DNA of 64,000 nt from Burkholderia sp. SRS-46 (GCF_004343775.1 NZ_PTXL01000007.1:62001-126000), one strand, 5' to 3'; positions 25,663 to 35,418 are shown, counted from the first letter of the stretch. The notes: generated from the sequence alone by a model not told the origin. A program made the numbers and translations.

Positions 25663-26487
25663 TCAGCGCGCGGCCATGCCGTCTTCGAGCGCGAACAGCG
25701 TGCGCAGATGGCGCGCGACGCCCGCGTCGAAGTTGTTGCCGATCCGCGGGATGTGCGGCAGGCGCGCGACGAGATCCGGGTTCGCGTTGTTCATCATGAA
25801 CGCGTGGCCCGCGGTTTCGAGCAGGTCGATGTCGTTCATGTTGTCGCCGAACGCGATGCAGTGGCCCGTCTCGACGCCGATCCGCCCGAGCACCGCGCGC
25901 AGCGCGCGGCCCTTCGACACGTTCGCCGCCATCACCTCGAGGCAGTCGGGCAGCGAGTACGTCACGTACAGCGCGTCGCCGAATTGCGCGTGCAACCGTT
26001 CGGAGACGACCGCCAGATCAGCCGGCTCGCCGATGTACAGGACCTTCGCGATGTCCGTGCCGGCATGCGCGGTCACGTCGATCACGTCGTAGCGGAAGCC
26101 CGAATCCTGGTGGAACTCGAGCAGGTGCGGCGCATCGCGGTCGATCAGCCAGCCGTGATCCGCGAACAGGTTGACGATTACGCGGCCGTGCGCGCCGACG
26201 ATATCGGGCTGCACGAGGCGGCGGACGATCGCCGGTTCGATGTCCTGCGCGTGGATCGTCGTATCGTCCGGCGCATGCACGCGCGCGCCGTTCGACGTGA
26301 TCAGGTACGGCCGGATGCCGAGCAGGTCGCGGATGCCCGCGACGTCCGCATAGTGGCGCCCGGTCGCGATGATGAACTGCAGGCCGTCGCGGTCGAGATG
26401 GCGGACGGTCTCGATCGTGTACGGATCGAGCTGGTGATCACGGTTCAGCAGGGTGCCGTCGAGATCGGTGGCGATGACTTTGTACAT
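25663..26487 (-). CDS. HAD-superfamily Cof-type sugar phosphatase
   Basis: A 274-residue cytoplasmic phosphatase. Motif I DLDGTLLNRD (nucleophile Asp 8, acid/base Asp 10), motif II IATGR, Lys in NVSKGRAL and motif IV FGDNMNDIDLL are all present, with the type IIB cap between. The family (YidA/YbhA/Cof) hydrolyses sugar phosphates or cofactor phosphates; the substrate here is unknown. It is transcribed toward aqpZ and ends a few bases from its terminator. Confidence 0.92.
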   Translation of the reverse strand: MYKVIATDLDGTLLNRDHQLDPYTIETVRHLDRDGLQFIIATGRHYADVAGIRDLLGIRPYLITSNGARVHAPDDTTIHAQDIEPAIVRRLVQPDIVGAHGRVIVNLFADHGWLIDRDAPHLLEFHQDSGFRYDVIDVTAHAGTDIAKVLYIGEPADLAVVSERLHAQFGDALYVTYSLPDCLEVMAANVSKGRALRAVLGRIGVETGHCIAFGDNMNDIDLLETAGHAFMMNNANPDLVARLPHIPRIGNNFDAGVARHLRTLFALEDGMAAR

Positions 26488-26750
26488 GGGACGGAGTAAG
26501 GCGCAGGTGGGTGGCTCAGCGGAACCGTCATTTTAGCGTCGTGCTCCGGGCGGCGTCGGGTAGTTGTCAGGGTCGGAGGCCGGCGCCGGGCAACCGTGGC
26601 CCGGCTGCTACGCTGGCCGGCCTCCCGCGGGCCGGGTGCGGCGGCCGCGCGCCGGCGGGCGGCGCGGTGCCGTTTCCGTGTTGCTTGCGTGCCACCCTGT
26701 GCCGCCCCCTTGTGCCGCTCAGCGACCGCTCACCGCCACTCAACCGCCAC

Positions 26751-27623
26751 TCAACCGCCGCGCGCCGCCGTCAGCGCGAGCCGCAGCGCGCCGTGCGCTG
26801 AATCCTCGAGCGGCGCGCGCAGCCGCGCGGCGTGGCGCGCCGGCACCGCGGGCGCGAGCGCGTCGGCCAGCCCGCCGCACAGCGCGACCGGCAGCGCATG
26901 CCGCGGATCGAGCGCGTCGATCATCTTGCCGATCTCGTCGCCCGCCTGCGCGATCAGCGCCGCCGCCACCGGATGCGTGCGGTGCGCGAACACGAGCGGC
27001 GCGAGGCGCGCATAGGCCGTCTGGTTCGCGTCGCACGACCACGCGACGAGCGCCTCGCGATCCGCCGCGCCGATCTCGACGAGCAGCGCGCCGGCGAACG
27101 CGTCGCGCGGCGCGCGGCCGTCGAGCGCCTGCTGCGCGTACGCGAGCGCGCGCATGCCGAGCCACGCGCCGCTTGCCTCGTCGCCCGACGGAAAGCCGAA
27201 GCCGCCCGCGATCCGGCACGCGCCGGCCGCGTCGAGCGCCGCCGCGATGCTGCCGGTGCCGAGCGCGACGACGAGCCCCGGCGCGCCGCCGTGCGCGCCG
27301 ACGACCGTCGTGTAGGCATCGCTTTCGACCGCCAGCGCGGCGAGCGGCGCCTGCGCGCGAAACGCCGCGAGCCAGCCAGCGTTGTTGACGCCCGCCAGCC
27401 CGCAGCCGAGCGCGCAGCGCGACCAGTCGAACGCGACGCCCGCCTGGGTGAACGCATCCGCGCATGCGACGCCGATCGACGCCCACGCGCGCTCGATGCC
27501 GAGGCCGAGCCCCGACGGGCCGCCGCGCCCTTGCGCGAGCTCGCGGCCCTGCCGATCCGCCAGCACCGCGCGGGTGCCGGTGCCGCCGCCGTCGATGCCG
27601 ATCGCGTAAAGAATTTCCGTCAT
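26751..27623 (-). CDS. BadF/BadG/BcrA/BcrD ATPase family, GlcNAc-kinase-like
   Basis: A 290-residue ASKHA-fold kinase. Phosphate-1 loop GIDGGGTGTRAVLAD at the N-terminus, second loop VVALGTGSIAAAL near residue 115, GFPSGDEASGAWLGM and a C-terminal adenosine motif VALCGGLADAL. Members of this family phosphorylate N-acetylglucosamine or glucosamine; the substrate here is inferred only. Start at the ATG at 27623 with AGGA upstream. It stands divergent to tag. Confidence 0.85.
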   Translation of the reverse strand: MTEILYAIGIDGGGTGTRAVLADRQGRELAQGRGGPSGLGLGIERAWASIGVACADAFTQAGVAFDWSRCALGCGLAGVNNAGWLAAFRAQAPLAALAVESDAYTTVVGAHGGAPGLVVALGTGSIAAALDAAGACRIAGGFGFPSGDEASGAWLGMRALAYAQQALDGRAPRDAFAGALLVEIGAADREALVAWSCDANQTAYARLAPLVFAHRTHPVAAALIAQAGDEIGKMIDALDPRHALPVALCGGLADALAPAVPARHAARLRAPLEDSAHGALRLALTAARGG

Positions 27624-27766
27624 CACTTCATCCTGCCGATTCGAACAGGCGCCAAGCTTAACCGGATCGGCGCCGCGCGCCCATCTGCCGTTCGGCCGGC
27701 TTTGCCGCGCGCCGGTGCTTCCGCTATGCTGGCGCGATCCAATCGACACGGGAAGCGAGGGAGACG

Positions 27767-28369
27767 ATGGCGCAGCGGTGCAACTGGGTGAAGACGGAAG
27801 CGGACGCTCACTATCACGATACCGAGTGGGGCGTGCCGTCGCACGACGACCGCCACCTGTTCGAGATGCTGATCCTCGAAGGCGCGCAGGCCGGGCTGTC
27901 GTGGTCGACGATCCTGAACAAGCGCGCCGGCTACCGCGCGGCATTCGCCGATTTCGACGTCGACGCGGTCGCGCGCTTCACGCCGAAGCGTATCGAGAAG
28001 CTGCTCGAGGATCCCGGCATCGTGCGCAATCGCGCGAAGGTGGAAGCCGCGGTGACCAACGCGCGGGCCGTGCAGCGGATTCGCGACGAACACGGCTCGC
28101 TCGCCGCGTTCATGTGGTCGTTCGTCGACCATGCGCCGATCCAGAGCGCCTGGCAGTCGTATCGCGACGCGCCCGCGTCGACCGAACGCTCCGACGCGCT
28201 CAGCAAGGCGCTGAAGGCCTACGGCTGCAAGTTCGTCGGCTCGACGATCTGCTATGCGCTGATGCAGGCCACCGGGATGATCAACGATCACGAGCTCGGC
28301 TGCCCGTGCCACGCGCAGTGCGCGGCGCTCGGCGGCAAGCAGTTGGCGCGCGCGAAACGCGCGCGCTAG
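27767..28369 (+). CDS. tag: DNA-3-methyladenine glycosylase I (Tag)
   Basis: A 200-residue base-excision enzyme that removes 3-methyladenine. Catalytic Glu 38 (ILEGAQAGLSW) and zinc ligands Cys 5, His 17 and the NDHELGCPCH segment agree with E. coli Tag. The C-terminus is short and basic. It ends 24 bases from the convergent PepSY gene. Confidence 0.96.
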   Translation: MAQRCNWVKTEADAHYHDTEWGVPSHDDRHLFEMLILEGAQAGLSWSTILNKRAGYRAAFADFDVDAVARFTPKRIEKLLEDPGIVRNRAKVEAAVTNARAVQRIRDEHGSLAAFMWSFVDHAPIQSAWQSYRDAPASTERSDALSKALKAYGCKFVGSTICYALMQATGMINDHELGCPCHAQCAALGGKQLARAKRAR

Positions 28370-28393
28370 CCGGAGCAAGGCGCGGCGGGCCGC

Positions 28394-29707
28394 TCAGCGC
28401 GCCGCGCGCGATACCGCCGGGGACGCCGGTGCGGCCGGTGCGGCCGGTGCGGCTGGTGCCGCCGAGGCCGAGGCCGACGACGTCGCGGCCGACACCGCTG
28501 CAGCCGCCCGCGCATTGCGCGCCGCGCGCACCCGCCCCGCCCGCTTTTTCAGCCAGATCCAGATCCCCGTCACGCAGAGCATCGCGATCAACACCCCCAG
28601 CGCGCTGACGGCCGCGCGGCCCGCCACGCCCGCAATCCGCCCCGAATGCAGCGGGAACTGCGCCTGCATGAACACGTCGCCGGCCGAGCCGCGCCCCGGC
28701 ACCTGGGCGGCGACCGGCTTGCCGGTCACCGCGTCCCAGTACAGCCATGCGTTGCCGAGCCCGACGTCGCCGTGGTCGTTGCCGGGCGTGAAGTAGCCGA
28801 CCGCATAGACATTCATTGCCGGCACGAACAGCAGCGCGCCGGGCGGCGCGGCGAGGCCCGCTTCGCGCCCCGCCGCGCGCGCGATCTCGACGATCCGTTC
28901 GCGCGGCAGCGTCACGCTGCCCTTCGGCGCGGGCGGGAAACGCTCCGGGTTCGTGTACGGCGTCGCGGCCAGCGGCGAGAACCGCGCGACGATCGGGCGC
29001 ACCACCTCGTTGGTGAGATTCATCGACACCGACGTGACCGCGACGACGAGCAGCAGCCCCCACACCCACACGGCGCCCGACCGGTGCAGGTCGAACACGA
29101 GCGGATAGCCGCCGCGCCGCACGCGAAACGCGAACGACTTGCGCCAGCTCTTCAGGCTCGGGAAGGCCAGCACCAGCGCGATCAGGCAGTCGAACGCCCA
29201 GACGATGCCGACGATGCCCATGGTCCAGAACCCGAGGTTGACCCCGCCGCGCACCGGCAGGAACAGCGTGTAATGCAGCCGGTAGATGAACGGCATCAGG
29301 TCGAGCCGCGCCAGCGACAGCACGCCCCACTCGCGGCGGCCCTGCACGGCGCCCGTCGCCGGATCGATCGCGATCTGGTCGAAATCCAGCGCCGGCAGCC
29401 GCCCGGTGGCCGGATCGACGCGCGGCACCACGCCGGCCAGCAGCGTCCGGCCGGGCTCGATGCCGAGCGGCAGGTAGGTGACCTGCACGCGCGGATCGGC
29501 CGCCTCGACGCGATCCGCGAGCGCCAGCGCGGAAAGCGGCGCACCGCCGCCGCGCGCCACGTAGAAATCGGGGTTCAGCTGCGCGTCGAGTTCGTGGTCC
29601 CACGCGATCAGCGCGCCGGTCAGCCCCGCGACGAACAGGAACAGTGCGATCGCGAGACCGAACCAGCGGTGCAGGCGCACCAGCACGGGCCGCAGCACCG
29701 CGTTCAT
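28394..29707 (-). CDS. PepSY-domain inner-membrane protein (iron-uptake associated)
   Basis: A 437-residue membrane protein of the PepSY-TM type: first helix RWFGLAIALFLFVAGLTGAL right after a short basic N-terminus, then a periplasmic PepSY domain, and more helices near residues 180, 255 and 385. Such proteins pair with siderophore TonB receptors and are thought to act as ferric-siderophore reductases or uptake helpers. The ATG at 29707 is chosen because the hydrophobic start fits; it lacks a clear ribosome site, and a TTG at 29836 is an alternative. The C-terminus is a long Ala/Ser/Pro tail. Divergent to the Fur-box TonB receptor. Confidence 0.85.
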   Translation of the reverse strand: MNAVLRPVLVRLHRWFGLAIALFLFVAGLTGALIAWDHELDAQLNPDFYVARGGGAPLSALALADRVEAADPRVQVTYLPLGIEPGRTLLAGVVPRVDPATGRLPALDFDQIAIDPATGAVQGRREWGVLSLARLDLMPFIYRLHYTLFLPVRGGVNLGFWTMGIVGIVWAFDCLIALVLAFPSLKSWRKSFAFRVRRGGYPLVFDLHRSGAVWVWGLLLVVAVTSVSMNLTNEVVRPIVARFSPLAATPYTNPERFPPAPKGSVTLPRERIVEIARAAGREAGLAAPPGALLFVPAMNVYAVGYFTPGNDHGDVGLGNAWLYWDAVTGKPVAAQVPGRGSAGDVFMQAQFPLHSGRIAGVAGRAAVSALGVLIAMLCVTGIWIWLKKRAGRVRAARNARAAAAVSAATSSASASAAPAAPAAPAAPASPAVSRAAR

Positions 29708-29900
29708 CGCGCACCACGCGAAAGCAGGCGGGACGGACGCGCACGCGCGCCGGCCCGGATCATCGGAAGGCTGGTCATTCGGTGTGTTCAGAACGGGCAA
29801 CGGATGCACGCGCGGCGCGGCCGGATGCCCTTGCAATCGTCATGGAATTGTTGCGGAGCCAACGGGTTTTGATACGATGCGCGGCATTTTAACTCAATGC

Positions 29901-29921
29901 GAATGATTCTCACTATCATTC
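29901..29921 (+). promoter_or_regulatory. Fur box
   Basis: GAATGATTCTCACTATCATTC is a near-palindromic match to the iron-repressor site (GATAATGATAATCATTATC). It lies 15 bases before the TonB receptor ATG and in the gap shared with the divergent PepSY gene, so iron likely represses the receptor and perhaps both. Confidence 0.85.
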
Positions 29922-29935
29922 TTTAAACCTGCACA

Positions 29936-32059
29936 ATGACCGACCGCCCGATCCGCCGCCCCGTCCACCCGCTCCGGCTGGCCGCCGCCCTCGCGTTCTG
30001 CGCGGCATCGCTCGCCCGCGCCGACGAAGCGCCCGCCGCCGCCGCCACACTGCCGGCCCTCGACATCACGGCCACGCACGATTCGCCGCGACACCTGCGC
30101 GACGAAGTCTCGAGCGGCGCGCTCGGGTCGCGCCGCCAGCTCGACACGCCATTCTCGACGACGATCGTGACAAGCGACGAACTCGAGGCCCGCCGGCCGT
30201 ACAAGCTCGGCGACGTGTTCGCGGGCGACGCGTCGGTATCCGACAACAGCGGCGCGTACGGCGCGTGGGCCAGCTACACGACCGTGCGCGGGATGCAGCT
30301 CGACTGGCAGAACGGCTACAAGATCAACGGCCTGCCGTTCGTCGCATATGGCATCACGATGCCGTACGAGCAGCTCGATCGCGTCGAGCTGCTGAAGGGG
30401 CTCGGCGGCTTCATGTACGGCTTCGCGACACCCGGCGGGATGGTCAACTACGTGACGAAGCAGCCGGGCGCCACGCCGGCGCGCAGCGTCGACGTGGGCT
30501 ATCGCAGCACGAACATCTGGACCGAGCACGTCGACCTCGGCCAGCGCTTCGGGCCGAACGGGATGTTCGGCGCGCGGCTGAACGCGACGCACGAGGAAGG
30601 CAAGACCTACAACGACGGCAACATCCGCCGCGACAGCGTCTCGCTGGCGCTGCAGGCGAACCTGACGCGCGACCTGTCGGTGACGTTCGACGCGCTGTAC
30701 CAGGAGCGCCGCACGACGGGCCAGACGCCGTCGATCTACATGGGCAGCTACACGGGCAGCGCGCTGCCGGTGCCGCTGAGCGGCGGCACGACGAATCTCG
30801 GCGGCAACGACCAGTACCTGAACACGAACCTGCAGCTCTACACGTTCGGCGTGCAGTACCAGCTCGCGCCCGACTGGCAGCTCAGCGCAACCTACAGCTA
30901 CAGCAAGGCGACGCGCCGGCGCAACGAAAGCACGCTGTACCTGCGGAACGCGGCCGGCGACTACACCGACAGCCGCTACGTCGGGATGGAGGACCACCGC
31001 TACAGCCAGTGGCAGGCGATGCTCGAGGGCAAGGTGCGCACGGGCCCCTTCAGCCACCAGATCGTGCTCGGCGCGTCCTGGCAGAAGCAGGCGAACGACT
31101 ACTCGACGAACAGCGTGTTCCAGTCGCTCGGCCCCGGCAATATTTACGCGCCGAACCCGTACCGCTTCGAAAGCCCGCACGGCATCGTCCAGTACCGCGA
31201 CAGCGCGATCACGCAGAAATCGTTGTTCGCGAGCGACACCGTCGCGCTCACCGAGCGCTGGTCGGTGCTCGCCGGCGCGCGCTACATGAACTACGAGCAG
31301 ACCTCGTTCAAGCCGACCGGCGGCGAGAACCCCGGCTACAGCCAGAGCGGCGTCGTGACGCCGACCTTCGCCGTCATGTTCAAGCTCGCGCCGACCACCA
31401 CCGCCTACGCGAGCTACGTCGAATCGCTCGAGCCGGGCAGCCGCGTCAACGACATCTACGCGAACGCGGGCGTCGTGCTCAAGCCGCTGCGCAGCAGGCA
31501 GTACGAAGTGGGGATCAAGAGCGAGCATGCGCGCTGGAGCGCGACGGCCGCGCTGTTCCGCATCGAGCGCCGCGCGGAATACGCGAACGCCGCGAACGTC
31601 TACGTGCAGGACGGCGAATCGGTGTTCCAGGGGATCGAGCTCGGCGCGACCGCGCAGTTCGGCAAGCACTGGAACGCGGGCCTCGACGTGATGCTGCTCG
31701 ACGCATGGTACGCAAAAGGCGCGGCCAACAACGGCAACCGCGTCGCGGGCGCGCCGCGCTTCGTCGTGGCCGGCAAGCTGGGCTACGCGGTGCCCGGCGT
31801 GCCGGGCCTCACGCTCGGCGCCGACGCGAAGTTCACGGGCGCCACGCCGCTGCGCGCGGCCGGCGGCATCGACGCGCCGGGCTTCCTCGTCGTCAACGCG
31901 GGCGCGAGCTACCTGACCCGCATCGGCGGCCGCGACCTCACGCTGCGCGCGTCGATCGACAACCTGCTGAACCGCCGCTACTGGGAATTCCAGTACGCGG
32001 GCTACGTGAAGCCGGGCGACCCGCGCACGGTGAGCGTGAGCGCGAAGCTCGACTTCTGA
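29936..32059 (+). CDS. TonB-dependent siderophore receptor
   Basis: A 707-residue outer-membrane receptor. Signal peptide RLAAALAFCAASLARA (cleavage near residue 29), plug domain with the typical LEARRPYKLGDVF, TTVRGMQLDW and ELLKGLGGFMYG, then the 22-strand barrel ending in VSVSAKLDF with the terminal Phe. It lacks the extra N-terminal signalling domain of FecA-type receptors, so it does not signal to an ECF sigma factor. No Shine-Dalgarno is seen before the ATG. The siderophore cannot be told. Confidence 0.95.
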   Translation: MTDRPIRRPVHPLRLAAALAFCAASLARADEAPAAAATLPALDITATHDSPRHLRDEVSSGALGSRRQLDTPFSTTIVTSDELEARRPYKLGDVFAGDASVSDNSGAYGAWASYTTVRGMQLDWQNGYKINGLPFVAYGITMPYEQLDRVELLKGLGGFMYGFATPGGMVNYVTKQPGATPARSVDVGYRSTNIWTEHVDLGQRFGPNGMFGARLNATHEEGKTYNDGNIRRDSVSLALQANLTRDLSVTFDALYQERRTTGQTPSIYMGSYTGSALPVPLSGGTTNLGGNDQYLNTNLQLYTFGVQYQLAPDWQLSATYSYSKATRRRNESTLYLRNAAGDYTDSRYVGMEDHRYSQWQAMLEGKVRTGPFSHQIVLGASWQKQANDYSTNSVFQSLGPGNIYAPNPYRFESPHGIVQYRDSAITQKSLFASDTVALTERWSVLAGARYMNYEQTSFKPTGGENPGYSQSGVVTPTFAVMFKLAPTTTAYASYVESLEPGSRVNDIYANAGVVLKPLRSRQYEVGIKSEHARWSATAALFRIERRAEYANAANVYVQDGESVFQGIELGATAQFGKHWNAGLDVMLLDAWYAKGAANNGNRVAGAPRFVVAGKLGYAVPGVPGLTLGADAKFTGATPLRAAGGIDAPGFLVVNAGASYLTRIGGRDLTLRASIDNLLNRRYWEFQYAGYVKPGDPRTVSVSAKLDF

Positions 32060-32130
32060 CGACGGCCGGGCGCGCCGGCGGCCGCACCGCCGCCGGCGCG
32101 CCACCCACCCGCAAACGGCACCCCAAAAGC

Positions 32131-32173
32131 AAAACGGCGGAGCGGCTTCTTTCGAAGCACGCTCCGCCGTTTT
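32131..32173. terminator. Bidirectional terminator (TonB receptor / rpsU)
   Basis: Arms AAAACGGCGGAGCG and CGCTCCGCCGTTTT pair perfectly around an inner hairpin (GCTTC/GAAGC). It has T-rich ends in both directions and lies between convergent genes. Confidence 0.92.
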
Positions 32174-32193
32174 GCGGCGAACCGGGGAAGCGC

Positions 32194-32406
32194 TTAGTGG
32201 AGCTTCTTCGGCAGCATCTGGCTGCGCAGGCGCTTGTGCAGGCGCTTGACGGCAGCTGCCTTCTTGCGCTTGCGGACTGCGGTCGGCTTTTCGTAAGACT
32301 GGCGCTCGCGCAGTTCAGCGATCAGGCCATTTTTTTCGATAGCGCGACGAAAGCGGCGAATCGCCACTTCGAACGGCTCGTTTTCCTTCAGAAGAATCGT
32401 CGTCAT
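32194..32406 (-). CDS. rpsU: 30S ribosomal protein S21
   Basis: A 70-residue basic protein with the family start MTTILLKENEPFEVAIRRFR and a Lys/Arg-rich tail (AAVKRLHKRLRSQM). It binds the small ribosomal subunit near the anti-Shine-Dalgarno. TAGGAAC precedes the ATG. It is divergent to fliC. Confidence 0.97.
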   Translation of the reverse strand: MTTILLKENEPFEVAIRRFRRAIEKNGLIAELRERQSYEKPTAVRKRKKAAAVKRLHKRLRSQMLPKKLH

Positions 32407-32948
32407 GTCGTTCCTAAATTGCTTAAACGGTCAAAAACGTAGCGGCCAAGCGCCACGCACCGGCCATCCGGGCGTTCCCACAACAGGCGAAACGAGCGGA
32501 AATACGGCCTCGGAGGCCGGAAAAGAGAGGCGGAAAGCACCGCGAGTACGCTTCACAAGCCGCGTGCAGCGCCGCGTTTGACTGTCAGCAACATGCCAAG
32601 ACGGCACAGGCGTGACAGAAAATCTCAATTCAGCCCGCCATGTTAGCAGGGAATCACAGACAAAACCACCCTTTTCGCGATCACCGCGTCCGCCCCACGC
32701 CCGCCGTGGCCGGACGGGCATTCCGCCGGCCCGTCGCCCGCACGACGCCGCACGCCCGCCAGCCTTGGCGCCACGCGAAATCCGTGAGGTCAGCCAAGCT
32801 TCGGTCCCGAATTTCCTCAACCGACCCTCTAAAGTTTTCATCGGGTGCCGCCGTCAACCAGGAAAGGCGGCCAGCGCGACTCGCGATAAGCGCAACGCCG
32901 AGATTGAAAACCTGCCTTTTCCAGGCGTTTTCCCAAACGAGGAAGCAA
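32407..32948. other. rpsU-fliC divergent intergenic region
   Basis: 542 bases carrying the rpsU upstream region and the fliC sigma-28 type promoter. Reading frames that run through it are extensions of the fliC frame or shadows; none has a ribosome site and a recognisable protein. Confidence 0.7.
32830..32857 (+). promoter_or_regulatory. Sigma-28 (FliA) type promoter of fliC
   Basis: TAAAGTTT (perfect -35) at 32830-32837, 12 bases, then GCCGTCAA at 32850-32857 for the -10. The spacer is one base longer than the consensus 11. The expected leader is about 85 bases. Confidence 0.78.
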
Positions 32949-33767
32949 ATGCTGAACATCAACACCAACATCCTGTCGCTGTCGACGCAGACGAACCTGT
33001 CGGGCACGCAAAACGCGCTGTCGCAAGCAATCAACCGCCTGTCGTCGGGCAAGCGCATCAACACCGCAGCTGACGATGCGGCAGGTCTCGCGATCTCGAC
33101 GTCGCAAACGGCAGCGATCAACGCGCTGACGCAAGGCGTGGCAAACGCGAACAACGGCATCTCGATGATCCAGACCGCCAACGGCGCGCTGCAATCGACG
33201 GTCGACAACCTGCAGCGTATCCGCGTGCTGGCACAACAATCCGGCGACGGCTCGCTGGATTCGGGCGCCCGCGCAAACCTGCAGGCTGAAGTGTCGACGC
33301 GTCTCGGCGAAATCGACCGCGTCTCGACGCAAACGACGTTCAACAGCCAGACCATCCTGAGCGCGGCCGGCAACGTCACGTTCCAGATCGGCGCGGCAGC
33401 GAACCAGACCGTCGCGGTCAACTTCGGCGCAACGGTGTGGAACAGCTCGGGCATGAACGTGAACACCCTGAGCGTCAGCGACCAGACGGCAGCACAGTCG
33501 GCACTCACGTCGATCGACGCGGCACTGAAGCAGGTCAACACGTTCCAGGCACAGCTGGGTGCAGCACAGAACACGTTCTCGGCTGCCATCTCGACGACGC
33601 AAACCCAGGCAACCAACATGAGCGCTGCTCGCTCGCAGATCACCGACGCGGACTTCGCGACGGAAACGGCGAACCTGAGCAAGGCGCAAGTGCTGCAGCA
33701 AGCAGGCATCTCGGTTCTGGCGCAAGCGAACTCGATGCCGCAGCAAGTCCTGAAGCTCCTCGGCTAA
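32949..33767 (+). CDS. fliC: Flagellin
   Basis: A 272-residue filament protein. Conserved N-terminal D0/D1 (MLNINTNILSLSTQTNLSG, NRLSSGKRINTAADDAAGLA) and C-terminal D1/D0 (NLSKAQVLQQAGISVLAQAN and the final VLKLLG) leave a central part of only about 60-80 residues, rich in Ser, Thr and Asn (near 130-190). It is about half the length of enteric FliC. GAGGAAG precedes the ATG. Codon use favours GCA/CTG and looks optimised for high expression. Neighbouring glycosyltransferases make O-glycosylation of the Ser/Thr-rich part plausible. Confidence 0.97.
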   Translation: MLNINTNILSLSTQTNLSGTQNALSQAINRLSSGKRINTAADDAAGLAISTSQTAAINALTQGVANANNGISMIQTANGALQSTVDNLQRIRVLAQQSGDGSLDSGARANLQAEVSTRLGEIDRVSTQTTFNSQTILSAAGNVTFQIGAAANQTVAVNFGATVWNSSGMNVNTLSVSDQTAAQSALTSIDAALKQVNTFQAQLGAAQNTFSAAISTTQTQATNMSAARSQITDADFATETANLSKAQVLQQAGISVLAQANSMPQQVLKLLG

Positions 33768-33874
33768 TCGAGAAGCACGCGCGGCGGGCGGTTCGCCCGC
33801 CCGCTTGCGGGCCCGGCGGCGTCGACATGCGACGCATCGCGACGCCGCCGGAACAGCCCCGACCCGAATTCTCC

Positions 33875-33896
33875 AGGGAGGCGCGCCTCCCTCTTT
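33875..33896 (+). terminator. Probable terminator of fliC
   Basis: The palindrome AGGGAGGC-GC-GCCTCCCT followed by CTTTG lies about 108 bases after the fliC stop and before fliD. It may end most fliC transcripts while letting some read into fliD. Confidence 0.55.
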
Positions 33897-33960
33897 GCAT
33901 TGAACCGCGGCCACCCGCCGCATCGCGCGCGTTGATTGCGCGGACGACCGGAGCAACGGC

Positions 33961-35385
33961 ATGACCACCACATCCTCCATCAGCAGCGCGGATATCAGCA
34001 GCATCCTGGCCCAGGCCGGGCAATCGATCATCGCGGGCTCGACCAATTCGACGCTCGACGTCAATTCGCTCGTTTCGACGCTGGTTCAGTCGAAGACGGC
34101 CGGACAAGCGGCCATCCTCAATGGCAAGCTGACCGCCGACAACACGCAACTGACCGCGATCGGCCAGCTGAAGTCCGCCATGTCCGCGCTGCAGACCGCG
34201 ATCACCGGCCTGTCGAACGGCAGCACGCTCGCGAGCCTCGCCGCGACGGCGAGCGGCACCGGCATCACGACGACGATCAAGAGCGGCAGCGGTGCAGTGG
34301 CGGGCTCGTACCAGGTCAGCGTCTCGCAGTTCGCGTCCGCCAACAAGCTGACGTCGGCCGGCCTCACGTCGTCGGATTCGATCTCGGCCGGCTCGCTGAA
34401 CATCACGTACGGCAGCAACCCGGCGTTCAACGTCAACGTGTCGGCCGGCGCGGCGTTGTCCGACATCGCGTCGTCGATCAACTCCGCGTCGGGCAATCCC
34501 GGCGTCACCGCATCGGTCATCACGGGTTCGGACGGCCAGCACCTCGTGCTGCAATCGAACCAGACCGGCGCAGCCAATACCATCGCGATCACGGGCACGG
34601 GCGTCAATTCGAAGCTGACGTCGGGCTACGCGACGACCACGCCGGCCGCCGACGCGAAGCTGACGATCGACGGCACGCCGGTCACGAGCGCGTCGAACAC
34701 CGTATCGGGCGCGCTGACGGGCGTCACGCTGACCCTGGCGCAGGGCACCCTCGCGCTCAACACGCCGCAGACGATCACGCTGTCGCAGGACACGTCCGCG
34801 ATGACGACCGCGATCAACAATTTCGCGACCGCATACAGCAGCTTCGTGACCACCGCGAAACAGCTTTCGTCCTACAACTCGACGACGTCCTCCGCCGGCC
34901 CGCTGCTCGGCGACTCGATGCTGACCACGATCCAGAGCACGCTCGCGACGGCGCTCAGCAGCGGCGTCACGACGGGCGGCAAGACCTATTCGCTCGCCTC
35001 CATCGGCATCAACCTGAACGCCGACGGTTCGTTGAAGGTCGACACCGCCACCCTGACCACCGCCCTCACGTCGAACAATTCGGCGGTGGCGTCGATCTTC
35101 AACACGACCAACGGCATCGGCCAGACGCTCAATTCGCAGATCACCAACTACACGAAGGCGGGCGGCCTGATCGACCAGCGCACCAAGGCGATCAACGCGG
35201 ACGTGGCGAGCCTGACGAATCAGCAGACCCAGCTGTCGAACTACGCGACCCAACTGTCGAAGCAATACAATACGCAGTTCACCGCGCTGAACACGCTGAT
35301 GGCCAAGATGGCGAACAACACCCGCTACCTGACGCAGCTGTTCGGCGGCCAGAACAGCGCCGGCGCGATGGCCAACAACAAGTAA
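33961..35385 (+). CDS. fliD: Flagellar filament cap protein FliD
   Basis: A 474-residue filament cap (HAP2) that helps flagellin fold at the tip. FliD N-terminal domain about residues 28-130 (LDVNSLVSTLVQSKTAGQAA), flagellin-like IN motifs, and a C-terminal domain with the coiled segment TNQQTQLSNYATQLSKQYNT ending in RYLTQLFGGQ. Ser/Thr/Asn-rich throughout and with no signal peptide, as expected for a flagellar export substrate. Confidence 0.96.
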   Translation: MTTTSSISSADISSILAQAGQSIIAGSTNSTLDVNSLVSTLVQSKTAGQAAILNGKLTADNTQLTAIGQLKSAMSALQTAITGLSNGSTLASLAATASGTGITTTIKSGSGAVAGSYQVSVSQFASANKLTSAGLTSSDSISAGSLNITYGSNPAFNVNVSAGAALSDIASSINSASGNPGVTASVITGSDGQHLVLQSNQTGAANTIAITGTGVNSKLTSGYATTTPAADAKLTIDGTPVTSASNTVSGALTGVTLTLAQGTLALNTPQTITLSQDTSAMTTAINNFATAYSSFVTTAKQLSSYNSTTSSAGPLLGDSMLTTIQSTLATALSSGVTTGGKTYSLASIGINLNADGSLKVDTATLTTALTSNNSAVASIFNTTNGIGQTLNSQITNYTKAGGLIDQRTKAINADVASLTNQQTQLSNYATQLSKQYNTQFTALNTLMAKMANNTRYLTQLFGGQNSAGAMANNK

Positions 35386-35418
35386 GCCACCGCTGCGCCG
35401 CACCGACGGAGCCTGACC

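Noticed and set aside
26488..26750. Coding region in the GC-rich gap between the HAD phosphatase and the kinase
   Set aside because: Frames there are Arg/Pro/Ala-rich without a ribosome site or recognisable motif.
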